Assembly (NCBI RefSeq): GCF_003573695.1
Contig: NC_039368.1
Location: 86,084,455-86,148,454 of the forward strand
DNA from: Papaver somniferum
Taxonomy: Eukaryota; Streptophyta; Magnoliopsida; Ranunculales; Papaveraceae
Reading direction: 5' to 3'
Length of the DNA: 64,000 bases
The position numbers and the translations under genes were made by a program. The first letter of the stretch is position 1. Every line of letters begins with the position of its first letter. Below the pieces are notes generated by a model, which searched no databases, had not been told where the DNA came from, and saw only the letters and a list, made by a program, of their open reading frames with translations. This document shows positions 36,901 to 48,062 of the stretch, piece by piece.

Positions 36901-38222
36901 TCCAAAGGACGAAGTTCCATTTTCATTAGTTTTACTCGAACTCGTTCCGAATCGATCAATATTTCAGGTGAAGTGTCGAGTCTTGATTATGTAACTAAAT
37001 TTTGATAATGTAATAACTAAATTATGATCATGTAATAACTAAATTATAATTATGTAATAACTAAATTTTTACGTGTCTCGATTCCAAAGGACGAAGTTCC
37101 ATTTTCATCAGTTTTACTCGAACTCGTTCTGAATCGATCAATATTTCAGGTGGAGTGTCGAGTCTTGATTATGTAACTAAATTGTGATAATGTGATAAAT
37201 AAATTATGATTATGTAATAACTAAATTTTGATTATGTAATAACTAAATTTTGCCGTGTCTCGATTCCAAAGGACGAAGTTCCATTTTCATCAGTTTTACT
37301 CGAACTCGTTCCGAATCGATCAATATTTCAGGTGAAGTGTCCAGTCTTGATTATGTAAATAAATTTTGATCATGTAATAACTAAATTTTGATTATGTAAT
37401 AACTAAATTATGATTATGTAATAACTAAATTTTTCCGTGTCTCGATTCCAAAGGACGAAGTTCCCTTTTCATTAGTTTTACTCGAACTCGTTCCGAATCG
37501 ATCAATATTTCAGGTGAACTGTCCAGTCTTGATTATGTAACTAAATTTAATCATGTAATAACTAAATTATGATTATGTAATAACTAATTTTTTCCGTGTC
37601 TCGATTCCAAAGGACGAAGTTCCATTTTCATCAGTTTTACTCGAACTCGTTCCGAATCGATCAATATTTCAGGTGAAATGTCCAGTCTTGATTATGTAAC
37701 TAAATTTTGATCATGTAATAACTAAATTATGATTATGTAATAACTAATTTTTTCCGTGTCTCGATTCCAAAGGACGAAGTTCCATTTTCATCAGTTTTAC
37801 TCGAACTCGTTCCGAATCGATCAATATTTCAGGTGAAGTGTCGAGTCTTGATTATGTAACTAAATTTTGATCATGTAATAACTAAATTTTGATCATGTAA
37901 TAACTAAATTATGATTATGTAATAACTAAATTTTGCCGTGTCTCGATTCCAAAGGACGAAGTTCCATTTTCATCAGTTTTACTCGAACTCGTTCCGAATC
38001 GATCAATATTTCAGGTGAAGTGTCCAGTCTTGATTATGTAACTAAATTATGATCATGTAATAACTAAATTATGATTATGTAATAACTAATTTTTTTCGTG
38101 TCTCGATTCCAAAGGACGAAGTTCTTTTTTCATCAGTTTTACTCGAACTCGTTCCGAATCGATCAATATTTCAGGTGAAGTGTCCAGTCTTGATTATGTA
38201 ACTAAATTTTGATTATGTAATA
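33920..38222. repeat. 26-copy tandem array with quantised period (138/160/182 bp)
   Basis: Each unit has a conserved ~100-bp block (GATTCCAAAGGACGAAGTTC ... CGATCAATATTTCAGG ... GTCTTGATTATGTAA). It is followed by one to three copies of a 22-bp AT-rich subunit of the type CTAAATTATGATTATGTAATAA. Positions of the GATCAATATT core give 25 intervals summing to 4219 bases: two of 138-141, eleven of 159-160, and twelve of 181-182. Units are nearly identical, with scattered single substitutions. It lies between the two divergent CACTA genes and has no open frame. Function unknown: it could be a spacer, a promoter-proximal satellite or a protein-binding array. Confidence 0.95.
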
Positions 38223-40026
38223 AAAAAAAAAGTAAAAAGAAAAAAAATTAAAAAGAAAATAAAGGAAAAAAATGAAGAAAAAAATTTAAGTGAAAAACGA
38301 AAAATAATGAAATTTTTTATGCAACATTTATGTCCACCCCAGTCAATTACATGGTTTAAGCTAACACTCCAGCCCATTCCATTACATGGTTTAAGATAAC
38401 ACTCTATCCCAGTCCATTACGATTTTACTTATGTTATTTCAAAATGCATCGAATAGGATGTCCATAGTAAATCTAACGGTGAATATATTTATCACAAGCC
38501 CAACCAATAGTTAGATTAATAGGGAAGAACCTCTTATCTTACGCTCTGTAACAACTCAAAATTCTGTTCGTTTTATCTTTCCTCCTAAACCAGAGTTACA
38601 GAGCGGAGAGAACTAGAGAAACCTAAGCAGAGTAAAAAGGGGATAAAGTTCTAGGCTTAAAATCAGGGAAAAATTGATATTTGTTAGAGTATAAAGGGAA
38701 ATCAGATTTCTAAAGTTTGGAAATATTTTTAGGTCTACCGTAGGATCAAAATCAAATGGTATTTTCTTAGGAGATTTTTCCGAAAAAAGGAAATCGTAGA
38801 CCAAACTCAATCGATTTTTCAGTTTACCCTAAATAATTTTGAGCGGGATGAAAATGAAAGGCAAAATCTTTTCGGCGGGATTATTCAATCTGTGCGACTT
38901 TATAAAGGGTCGTATGATGTTGAGGAATTGCGTGGCTAAATCTTATAAAGGTATATCCTGTTCTCAATCTTTCTTTCGTCTAAAAAGCTTAGTTATTCAA
39001 ACCCTAATTGATTCAAACCTTAATTTTTGATTCAGACCCAATTGATTCAAAGGTTAAGTTTTGACTCAAACCCTAATTCTTAATTTTTGATTCATTGAAA
39101 GCAGGGTTTATGCACCTGTTTATTTCTTATTAAGAAGAACAATGGTGTGCATGCATGTTTAAGCTTTTCCTCTGTTATTCTTAGGATCTTTATGAAGTTT
39201 GTATTCTAAGTTGCATAGTGGCTGGATAACAACTCAGTCTTCTATGGTTATGGAAATTCTATTCCTTTATGTTTTTTTCTTTCTTTTCCGATGAATCTGA
39301 TTAATGTTTTTCACACTGCAAACAATAGTTTAAGCTTCTGTGGTTCTCCCTGAAACCACTCGACATCACATTCTTATCTCATTTAGCTGGCCACATTCTC
39401 TGTCGTGTATACTCCCGTGTCATTGACGTTTTGTATAATGGGATTATAATTATGTAAGAGCTAGGTCAATTGAATGTTATTCCTTGGTTTTTTTATCTGC
39501 CTATTCTGATGAATGTTTTTCACACTGCAAACCAATAGTTTAAACTTCTGTGGTTCTCCCTGAAACCACTAGAAATCACATTTTTATCTCATTTTCATCA
39601 ACTTTAGCTGGTCAGTAAGCTTCCATCTGTCGTGTATACTCCCGTGTCATTGACATTTTGTATAATGGGATTATAATTATGTCGGAGATCGGCATCCGTC
39701 GTTTGTTTTTAGGGAACTTGGTAGGTTTACATAATTGTGTGTGTTTGAACTAGAGTCTTGCTTGAGTTCTTTCAATGCTCTAGTAAAAACCTCAGCGATT
39801 AATAATTTTTTAAATGTTATTTCTTTTAATAATTCTGATACGGCATCCTGCTCTTGCATCTAATCATACTAATCAAGACCATATTAGTACTAACATAATC
39901 AAGACCATGTTAATTGACTATTATTTAATTTTTGCTTGTGTCTAGCTTAATAACTTTTGACTTTTGATTGAAAAGAATTCAGACCTTATTTGATTGAATC
40001 ATATACATGTATATGCAGTTTCCTAT
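38223..40026. other. Upstream region of the Ptta/En/Spm-type gene
   Basis: 38221-38320 is A-rich. 38340-38420 has two and a half copies of a ~37-bp unit with CCATTACATGGTTTAAG. 38990-39100 repeats CCCTAATTGATTCAAACC-like words. 39290-39682 is a tandem duplication. This would be the promoter and leader of the plus-strand gene, possibly with leader introns. No TATA box could be fixed. Confidence 0.45.
39290..39682. repeat. Tandem duplication, ~225-bp period
   Basis: 39290-39455 and 39510-39682 share GTTTTTCACACTGCAAAC, CTTCTGTGGTTCTCCCTGAA, GTCGTGTATACTCCCGTGTC and ATAATGGGATTATAATTATG in order, with indels. Confidence 0.75.
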
Positions 40027-42346
40027 ATGACTACACAAGAGAATTCGAGTTGGGATCCAGAGTATGATGATGATGAGTATGCTGAAAATGAGACTGCAAC
40101 CCTGGAGGCTCAAGCCTTGCAGAATTTAGGAGAGTCAGAGGATGAAGACGAAGATTCCGATGGTGATAGCTCCAGTTCTGATGATGAATCGACTGAAAGT
40201 CCTGAACAGCCTGGTAATGCTATACTAGCTTGTCTGTTATTGTTTGCTTTGGACTTAAAAAATATGAGTACACTCTTACACCATGTTTACTCTTATTTTG
40301 GATTTTTGAACTATAAAAAGACACAGGAGCTCCAAACAATACAGTAGAGTCTAAGGAGAATAATGTTCGAAGTTTAACAAGATTAAAGAAGCTAAAGAAA
40401 AATTTTGACGGAGAGAAGCACGTGATAGAATTTGATAATTTTGGTCGATTTAAGGGGAAATATAAAGCTGAAATTTCTAGTTACATGGGTGTATTGTTAC
40501 GTCGAGACGTTGGTCTAAGGCACTTGAAGTGGAAGGAAGTGAATTTAGTGATGAGGGATAAGTTATGGCACGAACTATTGGTATGTATATGCTGATCTAT
40601 ATTGTTTTTTAATACTATATTTTTTATTAATTTGTTACCTGCCGTTAACATCTCCATATTTTGGAAGCGGTTTTATGAAATTGAGGAGACTATGAGAAGA
40701 CAAATTATGAAATATTTTGGTGAACATTTGCGCAACTTCAGAAGAAAGTTGTATGTAAAGTTCATAGTGGCCAATTTGTGTAAACCTGCTAAACTAAATA
40801 CTGTTCATAAACAATATCGTGTCATTGTGAACCAAGAACAATGGGACAAGTTCGTAAAGTGGAGGTTGTCTGATAAATGCAAGGTTGTATATTACACGTT
40901 TTAGTTTGGAAATATTGATATTAATTTCATTAATTAGTCTAACTTTTTTATGAATGAAATTCTTTAAATCTGTATGCTCAGGAGTTGTCCATTAGGGGAG
41001 CTAAGGCGCGTAAGAACCACAAATATAACCACAGGACGGGAAGAGCAGGGTATGCAGGGCTGTTGGAAAAATTAGTAAGTTCAGTTTGTTATAAAAAATT
41101 AGTATTATTTCCAGTTTAAATTATAGTATTATCTATCTAATATTTGGCTTGTGTATTTTATAATTACTAGATTAATGAGAAAGAGATCCTTGAAGATGAA
41201 AATCCTTCACGGTCTTTACTATGGAGGAAGGCACATCAAAACAAAAATGGAGAATACGATGACGATGATGTTAGGGAAAAAGCAGCTCAGCTTGTAAGAC
41301 GACTGAAACTATCTAGCTATTTGTTTTGTGCTTGAGTAAATATGAAAATAATTTTGCTTTAATTGATTATCACTTCTAATCCCTTAATTCTTTTTTTTGT
41401 GCAGGGGGATTTTGATAAGCAGCTGGAAGATGGAACTTTGACAAAACAACCAGGCAATGATTCTATCACCCTTGTGTTTGGGGAAGAACATGATGGGCGT
41501 GTAAGATGTATAGGCAAGGGAGTGACTCCAACAACGTACTGGCACCTGCCACGGAAAGGAGCATCCAAGGAGCACATTGAATTGAAGAAACAACTGGAAG
41601 ATGAAAGACGCGCGAACCAAATGGAGAGAAATAGGAAGGATGCAGAAATGAAGGAAATGAAGGCAGCAATGAAGGCACAAGAAGAAATGATGAGCAGCTT
41701 AATGTCTCAGCTAAACTCTCAAGGCATATTGAAAAATAAATTCAAAAGCAAAAAGGCACGGGTATGTTTAACATCATCCAAGTAATTTTGATTAAGTATG
41801 TATTTCCTAATAATTCTGCAGTATCTAATATGTCAACTGCACTATATAGAAATCTCATATTAGAGAGAAGTCTCTTATGCTTGAATCCCCTGTTACAAGC
41901 ATTTGTCCGACTGAAAGGAATGAATCCAATACAAATAGAAATGACCCCGAATCTGAACATGTAGCTCAGTCTACGGGATCGAAAGATAGTTCTGAACTCC
42001 AAATGGTATGTTACTTTTGCAGGTATTTAAAATATATAGTGCTTTGAGAGTTCCATTTTTTGTTGATGTTAATATAGCGTATATTTTTGTAGTCTGGAAA
42101 ATACAAACAAAAGTCTCCTGCATCTGAGCATCTACCCCTTAGTTCACCAGACAATTCTCAATTGAAAGACAAAACTGAACTTTCAACGGTATGTCCTTTT
42201 CACAGGTATATAAGCATTTTGAGATTTGAATCTGTTGATGTCAATATAACATTTATGTTTTGCAGATTGGTAAATGCAAACTGGCTCATGCTTCACTGAG
42301 AAATATCATTGCATGGGGTTCGGTTCTTCCATCAGTGTTAGGTTAG
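40027..42346 (+). CDS. Ptta/En/Spm-type second gene of the CACTA element (transposase_24-like)
   Basis: Nine exons can be joined with GT-AG introns and no stop: 40027-40213, 40327-40580, 40668-40883, 40982-41074, 41171-41293, 41405-41761, 41850-42005, 42093-42188, 42266-42346, giving 520 residues. Residues 1-65 are acidic (ESEDEDEDSDGDSSSSDDES). The middle carries the family pattern: FDNFGRFKGKYKAEISSYMG, LRHLKWKEVN, KFVKWRLSDKC, ARKNHKYNHRTGRAGYAGLL, WRKAHQNKNGEY. A charged helix rich in Glu, Met and Lys follows (about 345-400). In En/Spm the matching protein binds subterminal repeats. The TAG at 42344-42346 is followed in frame by ~28 more family-like codons (VHGDPLRDDCVRVTVEKS), so the C-terminus is probably cut short by this stop. 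Confidence 0.8.
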
Positions 42347-42410
42347 AAGGTTCATGGAGATCCACTCCGGGATGATTGTGTCAGAGTGACGGTTGAAAAG
42401 TCGATATTAA

Positions 42411-42690
42411 AGAATAGCTACATTCAAAACACTTGATTTGTCCAAAAGGTGAACAATATCTACATTCAAAACACTTGATGTGTCCAAAAGGTGAAAAATA
42501 GCTACATTCAAAAAACTTGATGTGTCCAAAAGGTGAACAATAGCTACATTGAATACACTTGATGTGTCCAAAAGTTGAACAATAACTACATTCAAAAAAC
42601 TTGATGTGTCCAAAAGGTGCAGCTACATTGAAAACACTTGATGTGTCCAAAAGGTGAACAATATCTACATTCAACACACTTGATGTGTCT
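42411..42690. repeat. 42-bp minisatellite at the 3' end of the Ptta-type gene
   Basis: About seven units of CTACATTCAAAACACTTGAT and GTGTCCAAAAGGTGAACAAT, period 42 (one unit shortened to 37). The coding-like sequence after the TAG stop of the CACTA gene runs directly into the first unit. Confidence 0.9.
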
Positions 42691-42704
42691 TTCGAAAAAA
42701 TTTA

Positions 42705-43262
42705 GCCACGGTGCTACAAATTTTTAGTATCCATAACTTATTAATTGGCCATGTAAAATGTTTATCATGTGTCCAAAAATATGGATGGCCATGGTACCAT
42801 AGATTAAAGGTGACTACAAATCATGTATTAGCCATGTTAAATTATTTTCCGTGTGTCCAAATAATAGAGATGGCCATGGTTGAGAAAAATTTGTGTGACC
42901 GCAACTCATAATTGTCCATGATAAAATGAATTTTGCGTGTCCAATTGATGACAAAGGCCACGGCTATAATAAAATTTACGTGGCTTTAAGGTAAACTTTA
43001 GCCACATATAATTAAATTGTGTGTCTATAAGGATCCTATGGCCACGGTGATAGTGAAAATGCTTAACTACCAAAAAAATATTGAGTACCATATAGACACG
43101 GTTTTAGAGTTATGGCCATGGTTAATCATATTTTATAGCCACTCAAAGTTTATGTAGCCATAGGGATACCTTTTTGTCTCGGCACCTGATGCCACATTTT
43201 TGGAGTGAAAAAAATCCATGACCAAAAGCCTATGGACACGGTGATTAAGTGTGGCCAATGTG
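42705..43262. repeat. Right subterminal repeats of the CACTA element
   Basis: At least twelve copies of TGGCCATGG, TAGCCACGG and TAGCCATG-like words in ~550 bases, in mixed context with GTGTGTCC words. Counterpart of 25555-25960. Confidence 0.7.
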
Positions 43263-43278
43263 AAGATTTGTACTAGTG
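43249..43278 (-). repeat. Right terminal inverted repeat of the CACTA element
   Basis: Ends TTTGTACTAGTG; followed by the TCA target duplication. Confidence 0.9.
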
Positions 43279-44866
43279 TCAATCGTTTTCACTTCCTACG
43301 AGACAAGGATACGTTTCAATATGACTTGTATAAATAGTCTTCACCTATTTTCGCCAAACAACAAGTTTGGTCGACAATAACACAATATCTAGAAATCACC
43401 TGGTAACTTTCCATTATGCTAGCCAGTTCTACTTTCTGATATAAGTCAAAAACAACCACACCTTCGGAATCAACGATTCTGGTCTCAACACTCTCTTCGC
43501 TTCCCTCCCTAATACCAACCCTTCTCCTTCAATTTGTGACCGAAGCAATCATAGAACGTCCATTTCTTGGTTTAGGACGAGATTGTACAGATTGATCTCT
43601 CGAATCAAAAGTACTCTGGTGCAGTACATTGTTTAGGGTCTAGAATCGTTTCTTATCCACACACCCAAAATTACCAAAATCCGCAGAAACGGTTTTCACC
43701 CATAAACAACTCACTCGGGAACCTGCACGTTTCCACTGCAAAACCAAAAGTTTTTCCAACTACCACTGATAAAACCTTCAGTCCTCTAGATGCTCCATCT
43801 GGGTCCATTCCACCCAAAGACTCTGTAGACTTGGAGTCGAACCTACTGACATATATCTTACAGGTAAACCATATTACACGAGCTCAGCTTATTTAGTTTC
43901 CAGCCATTTCCATGATGTCGTCTTATCATATGATTATTACACAACATGTTCTCCATTCCAAATTTACGCAGTCTATATGAATATAGAGATCCTGAGGCAC
44001 CTATACCCATTCTTATGTTTACGCTATGTAAACAAACCTTATTATTTGTCAAAAAATGTTCGCGTAGATATCTGACAGTAACACTGTTGCAAGTTTGGCA
44101 CCCTTCGTTTGGTTGTATTCTTTTGAAATAACTCTCCATATCCTACTGTTGTTACCTGGCAAAATATGGTTTGAAAGCATGATTTATGTTTGTGGTCTTA
44201 TCTTTTTCCAAGCAGGATTATTTAATACTTTTTTCATTGCTTGCAACAGTTGTTTCGCTCTCAAGTATTAGGATAGGTAGAGAACATTTTTCTGCAGCCC
44301 AAAAGGTTGTTAGAATATGTATTTTTGTAGTATTGAGCTTGCCTTTTGTATTTATGTCATCCCGTATCGCATCCTAATGTACCAGTAGGTACCTCACCCT
44401 GCAACCCACGGGGAAAAAAAAGAAGAGAAAAAACTCCTACTGAGATTTTACCATTTTCGTGTCACTTTCTGCGAATTAGGATCCGACCACTCTGTAAGTT
44501 TATAGATTATTTCCACATATGGGTTCATGAATTTTATCATGTTACAAATTGTTCAAATCATATTTTCCTTACTTATGTATTTAATATGTATACATGCTAC
44601 CTATCCTCCGTATGATATTTCTGATGATGGAACTTATGCTCCCATAATGGGTATTTTCCTTTTAGGCCTTTTCAATTGTATTTATAATATTATTTTATTT
44701 TTCGTTGAAAAAGAGAGAGATTTATGAAATACATTTTCAGTATTAGAATTTGTATTCTCCATTAATAATTCAAGAAAAAAAGTATGATTTTAAACAGTGG
44801 CGGTGGTTAGATTCAGATTTTACTCTTCAAGTTATTATTGGTTATACAAATTACAGGCTCAGTAAA

Positions 44867-44888
44867 CCCGTGCAATTGCGCAGGCTAG
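44867..44888 (+). other. Possible Helitron 3' end
   Basis: CCCGTGCAATTGCGCAGG can fold into a short hairpin and is followed directly by CTAG and T, the CTRR-T end known for Helitrons. A second, weaker copy (CCGGCAATTGTGCGGG then CTAGT) lies at 44935-44955. No matching 5' TC end was found. Confidence 0.35.
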
Positions 44889-45933
44889 TTTATTAATTTG
44901 ATTCACCAAATTGATTTGCCTTCTCTTTACCTCTCCGGCAATTGTGCGGGCTAGTTCAGCATGTCACAATGCAAAATGAATTAGGATGCATGTGTGAGAG
45001 TCCGCAGTAACGCAGATTATTATATAATTTTGCTTCAACAAACAAAAAGAAACCAATACCAAATACGGGTGAATTAAAATTGTCTTCTATCGACAAAAGC
45101 TGCTATAAATAGTTGGAAGATCTCCATCAACACTCTTGCCTCCAACTTCAGTTATTAAAATTTTAGTCCTGTACCGAAAGATATCTTGTTTGATCGGTAA
45201 TTTCTCTTTTCTCGTCATCCACATGAACTCCTACACACAAACACATTTACGAATCATGTAATACAGGTCCAAGTAAAGTTAAATTTGTAATACTAACCGG
45301 CAAGAACTAAGAGGAAATCAACACGATTCATACTTAGAAGTGATTATTCGCCACAGCCTAAAGGCATGATGAGGCTAGAATCTCACCTTGAAGGAATTAA
45401 TGCACTTGGGATTCCGATATTAAAGGTAATGTCAAATAGTCCTACAATTACTGAAATTATATTTCCATTGCAGTGGAGGGATAATTGCATTTAATCTAAA
45501 CCTTTTTGTACCATCCAAAACCTGGCTGTTTTCCCCTTTTTTTGTGATATGCAACTGAAACAGAGAAGATACCATATATATTGCCTCCAGATTCCCGTAA
45601 TTTCCACCACGGAAGTCAGGCAACAAGCTAACAGTGATGAACTCCGAAAGTTTCTTAGGGATGCACTAGTGACCATCTTGTATTAAAGACTTGCACACTT
45701 TCATTTCCCGATGGCTGTTAATAAAATTATTTGGAGCAACAACTTCACTGATTGTGGAATCATATAACCACGCATTAAGAAAATCACTCACGTTAATAAG
45801 AGTTATAATTTATATACGAAAATCATGTTATCTACACACAATTGGTTAAAAAGACCAAAACCAATAATTCCCGGGTGAAAAGGACACTTAGATTTTGATA
45901 CTGTTTAAATGGCCAAAAATTTAAAAATAGTCA

Positions 45934-46075
45934 GGATGTAATCAGTTTCATCCTGCCAATTTTCAAAGACTTTTTCTTATTTTTAATTTACACGGGATGC
46001 ATCCAGTTTCATCCTTATTATTTTTTAAGTTTAAGCCAGTATGAATCCAGTTTCATCCTTCCTATATTTTTTTGT
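45934..46075. repeat. Three diverged copies of a ~45-60-bp repeat
   Basis: AT(C)CAGTTTCATCCT occurs at about 45941, 46000 and 46041, each followed by T-rich DNA. Confidence 0.65.
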
Positions 46076-46286
46076 CCATTTCACCCGTACTAATTTTTAC
46101 TCGTCCATTTGAACCATTTTTTAAAAATATTTGGACAAATGGTCCATTTTTCATGTTATTTAACCTTTAACAAATGGAAAGCAAATTTCACAACCAAGAA
46201 CACAAATCAAACCAATAGACAAAAAGCACATTTATTTTATGTATATCGACACCGGATTGTGAAGTTAAAAAAATGGAATCCAAACC

Positions 46287-46862
46287 CTAGTGTGCATCAC
46301 TGTGTTTATGGATATTCAAGAAGACCACGACATGGATTCCAACCCTCTGTGGGTTCATCTTAGAAATTCTCTTTGGCTGCCATTTAATAGAATGAATATC
46401 TCCATGTTTATGTAGTGGAAAGCATACAAATGCCCAAACTTGACTAATAGCTGAAAAGTTGTTCAGTAAGGAATATTTTTGCATTGTCAACGTCAACAAA
46501 TGTTTGCAAAAACATGTACTCCGTATGTCGTTATAAAGGACTAATGCGTGATTCCCGATGTTAATCGACAAACACCAAAATGCCAAACTTTGCTCTATCC
46601 AATAATGTAAAACGGTGGGGTTTTGTACTAGTGAAGGGTTTTCTAAATTGATTGTTAATTTTTCAATTTCATTGATTTTATGGAGGAACTTGAAATCGAT
46701 TGAATCCACTTCTACCGGCTGCGTCTTTAAGTGGTTGTGACTCGTTCTGCTGTTATTGGTGATGCATTCACTGGTGGTAGGATTGGTTGTCCATTCACTA
46801 AAATCTTTAAAGTTGCAAAAATTGCAAGAGACTATCCTTGTTTTCCTCGAATTTCCCTCCAT
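46287..46862 (-). CDS. 191-codon open frame, unrecognised
   Basis: Uninterrupted from ATG 46862. The start has SCNFCNF, the middle is weakly hydrophobic (LHYWIEQSLAFWCLSINIG) and the end is His-rich. It is long for this AT-rich setting, but no family pattern is seen, no introns are suggested and no neighbour supports it. It could be a chance frame. Confidence 0.2.
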   Translation of the reverse strand: MEGNSRKTRIVSCNFCNFKDFSEWTTNPTTSECITNNSRTSHNHLKTQPVEVDSIDFKFLHKINEIEKLTINLENPSLVQNPTVLHYWIEQSLAFWCLSINIGNHALVLYNDIRSTCFCKHLLTLTMQKYSLLNNFSAISQVWAFVCFPLHKHGDIHSIKWQPKRISKMNPQRVGIHVVVFLNIHKHSDAH

Positions 46863-47641
46863 GCAGCAACCCTCGAACTAAAATTTCGGCATTGATAGAA
46901 GTGGTAAGCATACATAACGCTTTTACCTTCTGAAATGTGCTCTCTGTAAAAAACATTCGCACGAACAACGCTCAAAGTAGTAGTCAGTAAGCTTGGGAAA
47001 CTTGATTATGCTAGTATGTTCAAAGAATTAGTCACTCTACTTGACTGGTAAACACTCTCAGAATACAAATATATCAATTCTTCTTAATATAAAAGAGAAT
47101 AATTTTGCTAACGTGTCAGAATCACAACACCCTCTATATTTTTGCCAATAAAAATAAGCCACGTGAAAAATATTAAACGATTTGTTCCTTTGTGTACAGA
47201 AATATTGAAAAAAGGCACTACTCTTTGTAAATCTGTAGAGTTGAATGAATGCTTTCGTGAAAAAAATAATCAGGTAACCAATAATACGAAAAGATATCTT
47301 TGGATTGAAGTATCAGTATTTTATATCTAAAAAGGCACCTCTTTCGTCGACTAAGGATATTTTGAAAAGGCACATCTCTTGGTTTTGGTTTGCTATTTGA
47401 CACCGTATATTAGAGTAGGATTGTTTGAAGGGATTCGTCCCATTCCCTAAAACCTGTGCGCAATACCACCATTGTTAAGTGAATGTGTTTAATAACAACA
47501 AAGTTGATTCAATTTCGGTTTGGTATATGTAGATCGCAGTGGGGAATTGTATGAATGATGTTGATATTAACCTCTAAGAGTAAGTGAAGTTTGCAAGGTA
47601 TTTGATAAAATTTGAAAGAGAGAATCTACCGGTCGAGAATT
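46863..47641. other. Intergenic, nothing recognised
   Basis: Short frames only. No paired repeats or transposon ends found between the 191-codon frame and the MITE. Confidence 0.4.
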
Positions 47642-47644
47642 TAA

Positions 47645-48062
47645 GAGCCTGTTTGGTACAGTTTTCAAAAATAGTTTTCCACTGTTTTAAAAACATACCC
47701 ATTTTTGTTTGTTTTCATTTTCTAATTTTTTTCTGGTAAACTGTTTTTGAAAACAAGAAAAAGCAACTAAATCCGATCAAATGTTAAGATTCGTCTAAGA
47801 GACAATGATATTAGCCATGACTCACTTGCAGTCATTCCCCTGATCTCTTACTTTGTTCTGAAAAGAAAAAATGAATAAAGAACAGAAAAAACTGAAAACA
47901 CAGAAAACAATAATTTGTTGTTTTCATTTTTATGTTTTCAAAAACAGAAGATGGAAAACATTTTCTGAAAAATGTCCCTACCAAACACGTTTTCTCCTGT
48001 TTTCTGTTTTCTCTGTTTTTGAAAACAGAAAACTGTTTTTGAAAACTATACCAAACAGGACC
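47645..48062. mobile_element. Tourist-like MITE (PIF/Harbinger type)
   Basis: The left end GAGCCTGTTTGGTACAGTTT and the reverse complement of the right end GGTCCTGTTTGGTATAGTTT match over more than 30 bases. The unit is flanked by TAA on both sides (47642-47644 and 48063-48065), the 3-bp TAA/TTA target duplication of PIF/Harbinger elements. It is 418 bp, rich in TTTTC/GAAAA and self-complementary, with no transposase. Confidence 0.85.

Larger units (their letters stand above)
25540..43278. mobile_element. CACTA (En/Spm-type) DNA transposon, 17.7 kb, both ends present
   Basis: The left end CACTAGTACAAACCTTCACA and the reverse complement of the right end CACTAGTACAAATCTTCACA match over about 28 of 30 bases. 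The 3-bp target duplication TCA is at 25537-25539 and 43279-43281. Inside, subterminal GCCA-core repeats flank both ends, as in En/Spm. A tnp2-type transposase lies on the minus strand (27641-31191) and a Ptta/En/Spm-type gene on the plus strand (40027-42346), so the two are transcribed away from each other. The 8.8 kb between them includes a 4.3-kb repeat array. Ends and duplication are well kept while tnp2 has stops, so movement would need transposase from a relative. Confidence 0.93.
43279..46286. other. Mosaic of undefined repeat DNA
   Basis: 43279 to about 43860 continues the LTR-like fragment split by the CACTA element, with TATAAATAG near 43330 and a long stretch without good frames. 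44867-44888 and 44935-44955 resemble Helitron 3' ends. 45934-46075 has three copies of a CAGTTTCATCCT repeat. No gene recognised. Confidence 0.4.

Noticed and set aside
33920..38222. CRISPR-like look of regularly spaced conserved blocks
   Set aside because: The spacers are themselves one to three copies of a 22-bp repeat, the blocks are ~100 bp, and the sequence is plant nuclear DNA inside a CACTA element.
42381..42677. Two minus-strand frames with repeating Asp-Thr-Ser-Ser units
   Set aside because: Generated by the 42-bp minisatellite, whose length is a multiple of three.
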